From contig NZ_CP162495.1 in assembly GCF_040939125.1 (NCBI RefSeq), positions 1,984,001 to 2,048,000 of the forward strand: a stretch of 64,000 bases of DNA, in the 5' to 3' direction. This stretch comes from Clostridium sp. BJN0013 (GTDB taxonomy: Bacteria > Bacillota > Clostridia > Clostridiales > Clostridiaceae). Shown here piece after piece: positions 28,145 to 37,026 of the stretch (its first letter is position 1; every line of letters begins with the position of its first letter). Both the position numbers and the translations under genes were made by a program. The notes beneath the pieces were generated by a model. That model made no database searches, had not been told where the DNA came from, and saw only the letters and a program-made list of their open reading frames with translations.

Positions 28145-28353
28145 AACTATGATAGGGAACAGTAGATATGGAGAGTGTTTTAAAGAGAGTGGGAATTGGT
28201 GAAATCCCATAGGCATGTTGTGTTGAACTCACCCTTGAGTTGCAGGCTGAAATAGTAGTAGGCTGTGCCGATATGAGTCGTTATTAAATTAAGTAATAAA
28301 TTTGGGTGGTACCGCGAACAGACTTCTCGCCTCATAAGGAAGCCTGTTTTTTT
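28145..28353 (+). promoter_or_regulatory. T-box riboswitch 1 (leucine, CUC specifier)
   Basis: Contains the T-box TGGGTGGTACCGCG (28303-28316) and a terminator (GACTTC...GAAGCCTGTTTTTTT). Stem I includes the AGAGAGTGGG-type segment, and the specifier loop reads GAACTCACC, giving CTC at 28228-28230, a leucine codon. Uncharged tRNA-Leu should promote read-through. Confidence 0.92.
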
Positions 28354-28414
28354 ATGTTTATTTTAATAATATTGATGTTTAAAAATGTTATAATCTTAAT
28401 ATTAAGTGTATAAA

Positions 28415-28622
28415 AGCTATGATAGGGATTAAGTAGGTTTATGAGTATTTTAAAGAGAGTGGCAATTGGTGGAAATCCACAAATACTTTATACTGAAACT
28501 CACCCTTAAGCTGTAGACTGAAATTTAGTAAGTCATGCCGGCATGTGTCGTTATTTAATTGAGTAAAATTTGGGTGGTACCGCGGACAGACTTCTCGCCC
28601 CATGAAGAGGTCTGTTTTTTTG
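28415..28622 (+). promoter_or_regulatory. T-box riboswitch 2 (leucine, CUC specifier)
   Basis: A second complete T-box: TGGGTGGTACCGCG at 28571-28584, terminator ACAGACTTCT / AGAGGTCTGT plus a T run ending at 28622, and specifier loop GAAACTCACC with CTC at 28499-28501. It shares most of its layout with the first copy, which ends 60 bases upstream. Confidence 0.92.
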
Positions 28623-28716
28623 TACTTAAAAAGCATATTAGCTATAATCTGCCATGATTTTTCACTACATAGAATTTACTAAAAATATCAAATTAAATTT
28701 ACAAGGAGAGATGACC

Positions 28717-30327
28717 ATGAAAGTTGCTGAAGCAGTTATCCAATGTTTAAAACAAGAAAATGTGAAAATGGTATTTGGGTATCCTGGTGCTACAGTAGTT
28801 CCTATGTATGAAGCTTTTAGGAGATCAGATATTGAACATGTACTTGTAAGACAGGAACAAGGTGCAGGACATTGTGCTAGCGGGTATGCTAGGGCTACAG
28901 GAGAAGTGGGAGTCTGCATAGTTACTTCAGGCCCTGGTGCAACTAATGTTATTACAGCCATTGCTGCGGCATATATGGATTCTATTCCTCTTGTTATCAT
29001 TACAGGTCAGGTTAAGTCCGTATTAATTGGAAAAGACGTGTTTCAGGAAGTAGATATTACAGGTGCTACAGAATCTTTTACAAAATATAATTTTCTTGTA
29101 AAAGATGCAAAATCCATACCTAAGACCATAAAAGAAGCTTTTTATATAGCAAATACTGGTAGAAAAGGACCTGTACTTATAGATATACCTACGGATATAA
29201 TGGAAGAAGATATTGATTTTGAATATCCTGAAAGTGTCAATATAAGAGGATATAAACCTACTACTAAAGGACACTTTAAACAGATAAAAAAAGTAGTAAA
29301 CAGACTTAAAACCAGTGAAAGGCCAATTATCTGTGTGGGTGGAGGAGTTATACTGGGAAAAGCTGAAAAAGAACTAAAACAATTTGTGGAAAAATCCCAC
29401 ATACCTGTTATACATACTCTCATGGGAAAGGGGAGTATGGATGAAAATAGTGAGTATTATGTAGGCTTAATTGGAACTCATGGCTTTGCCTATGCAAATA
29501 AGGCCGCTGAAAATTCAGACGTTTTAATACTTATTGGAGCTAGAGCTTCAGATAGAACTACCTTTGGTGTAAAAACTTTTGCCAAGAAGGCGGATATAAT
29601 TCATATAGATATTGACCCTGCGGAGATAGGAAAAAATTTGGATACTTATATTCCAATAGTTGGAGATTGTGCTAATATTTTAACAGAGTTAACAAAAGAA
29701 ATAACACCTATAGAGACTAAGAACTGGATGAATGAGATTAAAGAATGGAAAGAGAGTTTAAAGGTAGTTAGAAAACCTACAGATAAGGTAAACCCTAAAT
29801 ATGTTTTAAAAGTTGTATCTGATATGGTAGAAGAAGATGCTATTTTAACGGCAGATGTAGGCCAAAATCAGCTCTGGTGTGCACGTAATTTTAAAATAAC
29901 AGGAGATAGAAAGCTTTTGACTTCCGGTGGACTGGGTACCATGGGATATTCCCTTCCAGCAGCTATTGGAGCCAAACTTGCTTGTCCAGATAAGAGAGTT
30001 ATAGCTTTTGCAGGTGATGGTGGATTCCAGATGAGTGTATTTGAATTGGGTACTGTCACTGAAAAAAATGTAAATCTAATTATAGTGGTTTTTAATAATT
30101 CAGGACTGGGTATGGTTAGAGAAATTCAAAATAATAGATCCCTTGACGAGTTTGGGGTTAATTTTAGAACTAATCCAGATTTTATTAAACTATCAGAAGC
30201 CTATGGGCTATCAGCAAAAAGAGTGAAAAATGACAATGAATTTGAGGAAGTTTTTAAGGAAGCTTTAAATTCAGACAAAGCATTTTTAATAGAATGTATT
30301 GTTGATCCACATGAAAGAACTTTTTAG
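28717..30327 (+). CDS. ilvB: Acetolactate synthase large (catalytic) subunit
   Basis: 536 residues from the ATG at 28717, chosen because AAGGAGAG lies seven bases before it; an ATG six bases earlier would touch the RBS. Condenses two pyruvates (or pyruvate and 2-oxobutyrate) using thiamine diphosphate. Visible family segments are FGYPGATVVPMYEA, RQEQGAGHCASGYAR with the catalytic Glu, and the ThDP/Mg motif GDGGFQMSVFELGT with NNSGLGMVRE. It catalyses the first shared step to valine, leucine and isoleucine. Control is by two tandem leucine T-boxes. The regulatory subunit gene starts six bases after the stop. Confidence 0.96.
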   Translation: MKVAEAVIQCLKQENVKMVFGYPGATVVPMYEAFRRSDIEHVLVRQEQGAGHCASGYARATGEVGVCIVTSGPGATNVITAIAAAYMDSIPLVIITGQVKSVLIGKDVFQEVDITGATESFTKYNFLVKDAKSIPKTIKEAFYIANTGRKGPVLIDIPTDIMEEDIDFEYPESVNIRGYKPTTKGHFKQIKKVVNRLKTSERPIICVGGGVILGKAEKELKQFVEKSHIPVIHTLMGKGSMDENSEYYVGLIGTHGFAYANKAAENSDVLILIGARASDRTTFGVKTFAKKADIIHIDIDPAEIGKNLDTYIPIVGDCANILTELTKEITPIETKNWMNEIKEWKESLKVVRKPTDKVNPKYVLKVVSDMVEEDAILTADVGQNQLWCARNFKITGDRKLLTSGGLGTMGYSLPAAIGAKLACPDKRVIAFAGDGGFQMSVFELGTVTEKNVNLIIVVFNNSGLGMVREIQNNRSLDEFGVNFRTNPDFIKLSEAYGLSAKRVKNDNEFEEVFKEALNSDKAFLIECIVDPHERTF

Positions 30328-30333
30328 GAAGAG

Positions 30334-30828
30334 GTGAGTACCATAAAAAAGCATGTATTATCAATATTAGTAGAAAATCATTCAGGTGTTTTAAGTAAAG
30401 TAGCTGGCCTGTTCAGTAGAAGGGGATATAATATCCACAGTCTTACAGTAGGAATCACAGAGGATCCTGAAATATCAAGAATAACCATTGTATCTATTGG
30501 GGATGACTATGTGGTGGAACAGATTAATAAGCAGTTGAATAAGCTAATTGAAGTTATAAAAATAATAGATCTTACAGATACTCCTTCAGTGTATAGGGAA
30601 CTTTCCTTGGTAAAGGTATCTGCAGACCCAAGTAATAAATTGATAATTATGGAAACTGTAAATACTTTTAGGGGAAACATAGTTGATATGAATGAAAAGA
30701 GTATGATGATTGAGATAACTGGAGATGAAGATAAAATATCTGCCTTTATTGAGATCATGAAACCTTATGGAATCAAGGAAATTGTACGTACAGGACTTAC
30801 AGCCCTTCAAAGAGGATGTAAATCATAA
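30334..30828 (+). CDS. ilvN: Acetolactate synthase small (regulatory) subunit
   Basis: 164 residues with a GTG start behind GGAAGAG. The N-terminal ACT domain (LVENHSGVLSKVAGLFSRRGYNIHSL and the following strand-helix units to about residue 78) binds valine and transmits feedback inhibition; the C-terminal domain (VSADPSNKLIIMETVNTFRG...) is typical of the IlvH/IlvN family. It is co-transcribed with ilvB and followed by a strong bidirectional terminator. No ilvC or ilvD follows, so the rest of the pathway lies elsewhere. Confidence 0.95.
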   Translation: MSTIKKHVLSILVENHSGVLSKVAGLFSRRGYNIHSLTVGITEDPEISRITIVSIGDDYVVEQINKQLNKLIEVIKIIDLTDTPSVYRELSLVKVSADPSNKLIIMETVNTFRGNIVDMNEKSMMIEITGDEDKISAFIEIMKPYGIKEIVRTGLTALQRGCKS

Positions 30829-30856
30829 TTTAATAGTTGCTTATAAATCGAACCGA

Positions 30857-30902
30857 TAAACCAACAAGAGAAGCAAAAATGCTTCTCTTGTTGGTTTATA
30901 AC
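30857..30902. terminator. Bidirectional terminator between ilvN and adhE
   Basis: TAAACCAACAAGAGAAGC pairs with GCTTCTCTTGTTGGTTTA around a 6-base loop, with A and T runs on the two sides. Confidence 0.9.
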
Positions 30903-30909
30903 TTAACTA

Positions 30910-33546
30910 TTATTTTTGTAACAAAGATACTTTTAGTTTTTCTTCCTCTTCTACAATAGGACTTACTTTATCGAAGGCATTTATATACATCTGTTTTATT
31001 TCACTTATAAGCGGATACCGTGGATTTGTCCCTGTACACTGATCATCAAAGGCCTGTTCCGACATATCATCTAAGGTGGCATAAAATTTTTTCTCCACAA
31101 CTCCTGCCTCCCTAATGGTTTTTGGGATATTTATCTTTTCTTTTAGCTCATCTATTGCCTTTATCAAAAGCCCTACTTTTTCATCCTCACTATTTCCGCC
31201 TAACTGCAAATGATCAGCTATTCTGGCATATCTCCACTTGGCGTTTGGGTATTTATATTGAGGAAATATTGCCTGTTTTCTCGGATCATTTACTGCATTA
31301 AATTTTATAACTTCATCTATCATAAGTGCATTGGCAATTCCATGAGGTATATGGTGCGCAGCTCCTAATTTGTGTGCCATGGAGTGGCATACTCCTAAAA
31401 ATGCATTGGCAAATGCCATACCTGCCATAGTTGAAGCATGTGCCATTTTTTCTCTGGCTTTTACATTAGTGGTTCCTTCTGCATAGGCTAACGGTAAATA
31501 CTTAAATATCAATCTTATTGCTTCAAGTGCCAACCCATTGGTATATTCTGAGGCCATTACAGATACATAAGCCTCCAGGGCATGGGTCAGTGCATCTATA
31601 CCCGATGCTGCAGTTAGTCCCTTTGGCATATTCATCATAAGCTCTGCATCAATTATAGCCATATCTGGTGTTAATTCATAATCCGCCAGAGGATATTTGG
31701 CTCCTGTTTTTTCATCAGTAATTACTGTAAACGGAGTAACTTCTGAGCCTGTTCCTGCAGAGGTAGCCACCGAAATCATCATCGCTTTTTCGCCCATCTT
31801 AGGGAATGTATAAACTCTCTTTCTTATATCCATAAATCTCATGGCCAGGTCTTCAAATTTTATTTCAGGATGTTCGTACATCACCCACATAATTTTTGCA
31901 GCATCCATTGCGGAACCACCGCCAACTGATATAATAGTATCCGGATTATATTCAAGCATTTCTGCTGAACCTTTTTTAGCTGTAGCAATACTTGGATCTG
32001 GTTCCACATCTGTAAATATTTTATAACCTACTCCCATTTCTCCAAGAATTTTTGTAATACTATCCGTATATCCTAATTGATAAAGAACTTTATCTGTTAC
32101 TATAAAAGCCTTCTTCTTATGCATAGTCTTTAATTCTTTCAAGGCAGTTCCAAGTCCACCATATTTGAAATAAATTTTTTCAGGAACTCTAAACCAAAGC
32201 ATGTTTTCTCTCCTCTCCGCAATACTTTTTATATTCAACAAATGTTTTGGTCCAACATTTTCCGATATGGAGTTTCCTCCCCAGGAACCGCAGCCAAGGG
32301 TCAATGAAGGAGCCAGTTTAAAATTATATAGATCTCCTATAGCTCCCTGTGCTGACGGCATATTTATAAGGGTTCTACCTGTCTTCATAGCTTCACCGAA
32401 TTTTTCCACTTTTTCTTTTTGGGTCATGGTATTTACATAAAGCACAGAAGTATGCCCTATGCCTCCCAATTCAACCAGTCTTGCTGCTTTTTCCAGACCA
32501 TCATTGAAATTTTTAACTTTGTACATGGCAAGAACCGGAGATAATTTTTCACGAGAGAATGGTTCTTCAAGTTCTACGGACTCTACTTCACCTATAAGTA
32601 TCTTTGTTCTCTCAGGCACTCTCACTCCTGCCATTTCTGCTATTTTACAAGCACTCTGTCCAACAATATCAGGACTTATACTTCCATTAACCAAAATAGT
32701 CTTTCTGACCTTATCTATCTCGTCATTTTTCAGTATATAGCCTCCTCTTTCTGAAAATTCTCTCCTTACTTCCTCATATATTCCATCCAGTACCATTACC
32801 GACTGTTCCGAGGCACAAATCACACCATGATCAAAGCTTTTTGAAAGAAGTATGGAGTTTACTGCCATTTTAATATTTGCACTGTCATCAATTATAACCG
32901 GAGTATTTCCAGGACCAACTCCTATGGCAGGTTTTCCCGATGAATAAGCTGCCCTAACCATACCTGGCCCGCCTGTAGCAAGGATTAAATCCGCCTCCCT
33001 CATTACTAGCTGAGAAAGCTCAATTGACGGTTCATCTATCCATCCTATAATTTCCGCCGGTGCCCCTGCCTCAACTGCAGCATCGAGGACTATTTCTGCT
33101 GCCTCAACAGTTGATCTCTTAGCTCTAGGATGAGGTGAAAAAACTATGCCATTTCGGGTTTTAAGGGCTATTAGAGCTTTGAATATTGCCGTAGAGGTGG
33201 GATTTGTAGTGGGCACAACTGCTGCAATAACACCTACGGGTTCTGCAATTCTAACCATACCAAAACCTTCATCTCTTTCTAAAACTCCGCAGGTCTGTTC
33301 ATCTTTATATTTATTGTACACATATTCTGAAACAAAATGATTTTTGATAACTTTATCTTCCACAATTCCCATGCCAGTTTCTTCTACAGCCATTTTAGCA
33401 AGTTTTATTCTGGCACTATTGGCTGCCATAGCTGCCTGTTTGAAAATCGCATCTACCTGTTCCTGGGTATAAGTAGAAAATTTCTCCTGTGCCTCTCTTA
33501 CCTTTTGTAATTTTTTCATTAATTCCTCATCATTTGTAACTTTCAT
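30910..33546 (-). CDS. adhE: Bifunctional aldehyde/alcohol dehydrogenase
   Basis: 878 residues from the ATG at 33546, which sits seven bases after GAGGTG; a GTG three codons earlier is less likely. The N-terminal half is an acetyl-CoA-acylating aldehyde dehydrogenase with the catalytic Cys in HGVICASEQSV and GPGNTPVIID. The C-terminal half is an iron-dependent alcohol dehydrogenase: GGGSAMDAAK for NAD, and the metal ligands in the region from ALTHALEAYVS to HSMAHKLGAAHHIPHG. It reduces acetyl-CoA to ethanol, or runs in reverse during ethanol oxidation. This gene is noticeably less AT-rich than its neighbours. It is a single-gene unit. Confidence 0.97.
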   Translation of the reverse strand: MKVTNDEELMKKLQKVREAQEKFSTYTQEQVDAIFKQAAMAANSARIKLAKMAVEETGMGIVEDKVIKNHFVSEYVYNKYKDEQTCGVLERDEGFGMVRIAEPVGVIAAVVPTTNPTSTAIFKALIALKTRNGIVFSPHPRAKRSTVEAAEIVLDAAVEAGAPAEIIGWIDEPSIELSQLVMREADLILATGGPGMVRAAYSSGKPAIGVGPGNTPVIIDDSANIKMAVNSILLSKSFDHGVICASEQSVMVLDGIYEEVRREFSERGGYILKNDEIDKVRKTILVNGSISPDIVGQSACKIAEMAGVRVPERTKILIGEVESVELEEPFSREKLSPVLAMYKVKNFNDGLEKAARLVELGGIGHTSVLYVNTMTQKEKVEKFGEAMKTGRTLINMPSAQGAIGDLYNFKLAPSLTLGCGSWGGNSISENVGPKHLLNIKSIAERRENMLWFRVPEKIYFKYGGLGTALKELKTMHKKKAFIVTDKVLYQLGYTDSITKILGEMGVGYKIFTDVEPDPSIATAKKGSAEMLEYNPDTIISVGGGSAMDAAKIMWVMYEHPEIKFEDLAMRFMDIRKRVYTFPKMGEKAMMISVATSAGTGSEVTPFTVITDEKTGAKYPLADYELTPDMAIIDAELMMNMPKGLTAASGIDALTHALEAYVSVMASEYTNGLALEAIRLIFKYLPLAYAEGTTNVKAREKMAHASTMAGMAFANAFLGVCHSMAHKLGAAHHIPHGIANALMIDEVIKFNAVNDPRKQAIFPQYKYPNAKWRYARIADHLQLGGNSEDEKVGLLIKAIDELKEKINIPKTIREAGVVEKKFYATLDDMSEQAFDDQCTGTNPRYPLISEIKQMYINAFDKVSPIVEEEEKLKVSLLQK

Positions 33547-33613
33547 AAGCAACACCTCTTTTTTAATTTTTTAATAGTGTTAGCATATGTATGGTATATT
33601 TATTCTTCCAAGC

Positions 33614-33644
33614 AAAAAAGTTGTAGAAAACTACAACTTTTTTA
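33614..33644 (-). terminator. Terminator after the sigma/anti-sigma operon
   Basis: AAAAAAGTTGTAG pairs with CTACAACTTTTTT around a 4-base loop, just beyond the 3' end of the minus-strand anti-sigma gene. Confidence 0.85.
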
Positions 33645-33654
33645 AAGTAAAATG

Positions 33655-35331
33655 CTATTGTTGATTTTTCAATGGGTCATATCCAACTACAGTCCATATT
33701 CCTGTATTATCTTCTCTTATAAGTCTTTTTAAATACACTCTTTTTATAGTAGTCTTATCTCCGCCTACCTCTACAATTGCTTCTTTGCCGGTATTTTCAA
33801 TCACCTTTAATTCTTCATATTTAATAGGATACTCCCCTTGAATACCTTCAGGCGAAATTTTTAAACTTGCGAAAACCTGAGCTACAAAAACAGGATCTAA
33901 TTTCCAGGGTGAATGTCCTGCATCCACATTTTTCTGTTCCTGCTCTTCCACTTTTAAATCAACAGGAACTTCAACTTGTGGTTTATCTGATGACTGTTCT
34001 TTTGATGATATGTCAACTATACCACTAGTTAAACCCTTTATAAATAATTCTAGTTCTTCTAAATAAGTGTTACCAATCACAGCATATTCAAAACCATCTT
34101 GCTTCCATCTAACTGAACTTATACCTGTTATATCTGCATAAGCCCCCTGTCCTTGAAGAACTCCTACCTCACTCTGTATAGGCGATTGAATTTCTGCTAC
34201 ATTGTTGTTTACCTTTCCTAAAACTGACATAGATGCTGGTTTAAATTCACTATCAGATTTTTTTTGTAAAATCACAACCTTTTTTTTATTATCTTTGGAG
34301 GTATAATTTATCTTAACAACTTTAGCATCATTTACTATTGATATATTGTTTTGAATAAATGATGATGGAACATCTTTAGGTACTGTAGGTGTAAATCCCA
34401 AGATTTCTTTAACATCTGCCAGACTATTTACAATCTGCTCCGTATTTGTATCTATTTCTTTAAACCCTTTTGGTACATTGTAGGCCAAAAGTTCCTTAGG
34501 AATACTTTCAATAAAATCTATACTTGTATAGCATACCTTATATTGAATGGAGTACTGCATGGCAGATTGTTTTTGCAGTGGCATTTTGGTATCTTTATCA
34601 ATCCATATTTTATAAGGGCTTCCCCCCTTTGGAGTTACTTCCATTACAATAGCAGTTCTTCCTGAAACCTTGTCTTCAGCTACAATCTTAGTTTCAAGTG
34701 CATTTTTTACGTCATCTATCTCTTTTCCCAATTCAAATATAAAACTATAGGAATCAGGAAAAGCAGCTAATACCTCTACTTCCTTTTGCCCTGGCTGAAT
34801 CTGCCATTTCTTTTGTCCATTATTTACAGTAATCACATCCTTTTGAGCTCCTTCCAATCCTTTAACATAATATTTTCCTTCCTTATCAGCCCATACTTCC
34901 AATTTCGACTGTACTGTAGATTTTCCCTGTGCATTAGTTTCTATAACCTGAAGAATCCCATGATAAGCTTTTACTTCCTTAAAAGCCTTCTCCATGGCAT
35001 AGACCATATCCAACTTTCCAAAAGGCCGCAGTATATTCAATATAACGATTAATGCAACAGCTGCCGCAACAGAGGCTATCCCTAAAAACCACCTTTTTCC
35101 TGACCTCTTTAAGGCTTTTTCTCTCAGGAACTGCTTATTTACATTATTAGCTAAATTTTTAACATAATTGTCTTCTGGAAGACCTGGTTCTTTTAAACTG
35201 CGTACTAACCTTACAGTTTCAAAAAGTTCCTCCATTTCAGGTGTATCTGCTGGGTTTCCATGTTCTTTAGGTTTTTTTTCATTATTTAAACTGTCAATAT
35301 AATCCGTTAACTTCTTTTCTTTATCGGTCAT
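33655..35331 (-). CDS. Membrane-anchored anti-sigma / outer-surface sensor protein
   Basis: 558 residues from the ATG at 35331 with GGAGG at eight bases. The N-terminal ~80 residues are charged and cytoplasmic, residues about 81-102 (WFLGIASVAAAVALIVILNIL) form one membrane helix, and the rest is outside. The external part looks like a LolA/RseB-type lipoprotein-binding fold (EVKAYHGILQVIETNAQGKS... through IWIDKDTKMPLQKQ), followed by a beta-rich domain like those often found in clostridial anti-sigma proteins. It follows an ECF sigma gene by 18 bases, so it most likely binds and holds that sigma factor. The signal it senses is unknown. Confidence 0.8.
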   Translation of the reverse strand: MTDKEKKLTDYIDSLNNEKKPKEHGNPADTPEMEELFETVRLVRSLKEPGLPEDNYVKNLANNVNKQFLREKALKRSGKRWFLGIASVAAAVALIVILNILRPFGKLDMVYAMEKAFKEVKAYHGILQVIETNAQGKSTVQSKLEVWADKEGKYYVKGLEGAQKDVITVNNGQKKWQIQPGQKEVEVLAAFPDSYSFIFELGKEIDDVKNALETKIVAEDKVSGRTAIVMEVTPKGGSPYKIWIDKDTKMPLQKQSAMQYSIQYKVCYTSIDFIESIPKELLAYNVPKGFKEIDTNTEQIVNSLADVKEILGFTPTVPKDVPSSFIQNNISIVNDAKVVKINYTSKDNKKKVVILQKKSDSEFKPASMSVLGKVNNNVAEIQSPIQSEVGVLQGQGAYADITGISSVRWKQDGFEYAVIGNTYLEELELFIKGLTSGIVDISSKEQSSDKPQVEVPVDLKVEEQEQKNVDAGHSPWKLDPVFVAQVFASLKISPEGIQGEYPIKYEELKVIENTGKEAIVEVGGDKTTIKRVYLKRLIREDNTGIWTVVGYDPLKNQQ

Positions 35332-35349
35332 CAATTACACCTCCATAAT

Positions 35350-35877
35350 TTAATATTCATCCTTGAGAATTTTTGTAAGGTTTTGTAGTGCCCTATATTG
35401 TAGGACCCGAATATTGCCCACTTTTTTATTCATCTGCCTGGCAGTATCCTCTACGGAGAATCCTTTTAATATTCTTAACTCAATAACAGTGCGCTGTTCC
35501 TCATTTAAAAGCTTTAATGCATTTTGTATAACTTCACGCTGTGCCATATCCTCCGTACAATCTTCTACTGACGCTGACTCCGGGTTTATATTATCAAAGT
35601 TAACTATGCTGCCCTGACGTTTGTTTTTACGCCACTTATCTCTCAGGATATTTAATGAAACAATTTTTAAAAAACCTATAAATTTATCCACTTCTATATT
35701 ATTTTTTCGTATATATGAAATAGCTTTGAAATAAGTTTCCTGAGTAATATCTTCAGCTTCTTCACGATTTTGTACTTTAAAGTATATAAAACGATACAAT
35801 GGTTCCCATGTAGCTATACACATCTTTTCAATAGATCTTATGTCATCTATCTTAATATTCTTTTCACCATCTATCAT
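35350..35877 (-). CDS. ECF-type RNA polymerase sigma factor
   Basis: 175 residues, sigma-70 family of ECF size. Region 2 includes ATWEPLYRFIYFKVQNREEAEDITQETYFKA (seen as several shorter conserved blocks), and region 4 includes LNEEQRTVIELRILKGFSVEDTARQM with the helix-turn-helix. The linker is rich in polar residues as usual. RBS GGGGG precedes the ATG. It shares an operon with the anti-sigma protein downstream. Such pairs usually activate their own promoter; no recognisable autoregulatory promoter could be proven in the 300 bases upstream. Confidence 0.92.
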   Translation of the reverse strand: MIDGEKNIKIDDIRSIEKMCIATWEPLYRFIYFKVQNREEAEDITQETYFKAISYIRKNNIEVDKFIGFLKIVSLNILRDKWRKNKRQGSIVNFDNINPESASVEDCTEDMAQREVIQNALKLLNEEQRTVIELRILKGFSVEDTARQMNKKVGNIRVLQYRALQNLTKILKDEY

Positions 35878-36112
35878 AAGTTACAACCCCCTTTACAAGT
35901 TACCTAGTTACATTAATAATGACGTTGAAAACAGCAAAAAAGTTACAATTTAAAGATATTCTTTAATAATATTTTTAATGGAAATTCAATATTGTAAGTA
36001 TTTGTTTATATCATTAAAATGATGTGTAATTTACATTTTGGAAAGGATCCATCCAGTATAGTTTTATATATTTAATAATTCAAATTCAAGTAAACAAAAT
36101 AAGAGTTACATA

Positions 36113-36141
36113 TTGACACGTAAAAAATATAGAGATATAAT
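36113..36141 (+). promoter_or_regulatory. Perfect consensus promoter of the tetR gene
   Basis: TTGACA, 17 bases, TATAAT: both hexamers match consensus exactly. The -10 box lies inside the following operator, so repressor binding should block polymerase. Confidence 0.88.
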
Positions 36142-36169
36142 AAATAAATATTTATTTATTTATTATATC
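36134..36169. promoter_or_regulatory. TetR autoregulatory operator
   Basis: Two perfect 17-base arms (GATATAATAAATAAATA and complement) around a 2-base centre. It contains the 14-base palindrome AATAAATATTTATT, repeated exactly at 36816-36829 ahead of the exporter gene. Confidence 0.75.
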
Positions 36170-36190
36170 TGAGAGTCGAGGGTGATATAT

Positions 36191-36775
36191 ATGGCAAGAA
36201 TTGCAGATCCTGAAAAAATGGATAGTATTAAGAGAGCAGTCATGGAATGTGTAATAGATTATGGATATGCAGGAGTATCTACTGCTCTGATCTGTAAGAA
36301 AGCAGGAGTTTCACCTGGATATTTATATCGATATTATGATAGTAAAGAAGAATTGGTACAAGAATTGGTAGATTCAAAGATAGGAGTAATAGTTAATGAT
36401 TTTATATCAGATATTGATTCTTCTGATACTATGTATGAAGCCGGATATAAAACAATAAGAAAATTATTTATGAATGCGAATAAGGAACCAATGCTGGCAA
36501 AATTTTCTGCTTCTATTGTAATGGATCTAAGAATACCGACAAAAGAAAAATTTAATAAATTTAGTGGTGTCTTAAATTTAGCGAAAAAATGCATTGAGTT
36601 AGGAAAAAAAACAGGTGAAATTAAGTCTAACATAACTACTACGGAAGTACTGATTGTATCTTTTACAATTCCATTTAGGTACTTATCATTTTCGTTAGAA
36701 TTGGAAAATGATAAAAAATTTACAGAAGAAGAAGCTAAAAGAATAGCAAAAATATGTGTTAATGCATTGAAATAA
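36191..36775 (+). CDS. TetR/AcrR-family transcriptional regulator
   Basis: 194 residues from the ATG at 36191 behind GAGGGTGA. The N-terminal DNA-binding domain is typical: a first helix (MDSIKRAVMECVIDYG), then the helix-turn-helix GVSTALICKKAGVSPGYLYRYYDSKEELV seen as the standard TetR pattern. The C-terminal helices form the ligand pocket and are not conserved. The gene is as AT-rich as the surrounding chromosome. It sits divergent from nothing and directly upstream of the MMPL exporter, whose upstream region repeats its operator core. It therefore probably represses itself and the exporter until a ligand binds. Confidence 0.92.
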   Translation: MARIADPEKMDSIKRAVMECVIDYGYAGVSTALICKKAGVSPGYLYRYYDSKEELVQELVDSKIGVIVNDFISDIDSSDTMYEAGYKTIRKLFMNANKEPMLAKFSASIVMDLRIPTKEKFNKFSGVLNLAKKCIELGKKTGEIKSNITTTEVLIVSFTIPFRYLSFSLELENDKKFTEEEAKRIAKICVNALK

Positions 36776-36815
36776 TCTTTTTATTTATTAATAAAAGTAA
36801 GAGCAAAAATTTTAT

Positions 36816-36829
36816 AATAAATATTTATT
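36816..36829. promoter_or_regulatory. Second TetR operator core, upstream of the MMPL gene
   Basis: AATAAATATTTATT, identical to the centre of the tetR operator. In sequence this AT-rich it could occur by chance, but it lies in the only spacer between tetR and the exporter. Confidence 0.5.
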
Positions 36830-37026
36830 CCTATATGATAATGCATTAAAATTGTTTCCTAGATTAAATTCTAAAGTCAGGTAGAATTAGAGATGGAACT
36901 GCTATAAGTGAAATACTAAATTAAAATTATATGACAGCTTAATCCATATGGAGAAGCCCTTTGAAATCTTTGATTTGATTGTATATTTTAGAAGAAATCC
37001 ATAAGAAATGGAGAGGTAGAAACTTG

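Noticed and set aside
31841-33340. Several plus-strand frames of 60-93 codons inside adhE
   Set aside because: They are antisense to a strongly conserved gene, lack ribosome binding sites, and have composition expected from the reverse of its codons.
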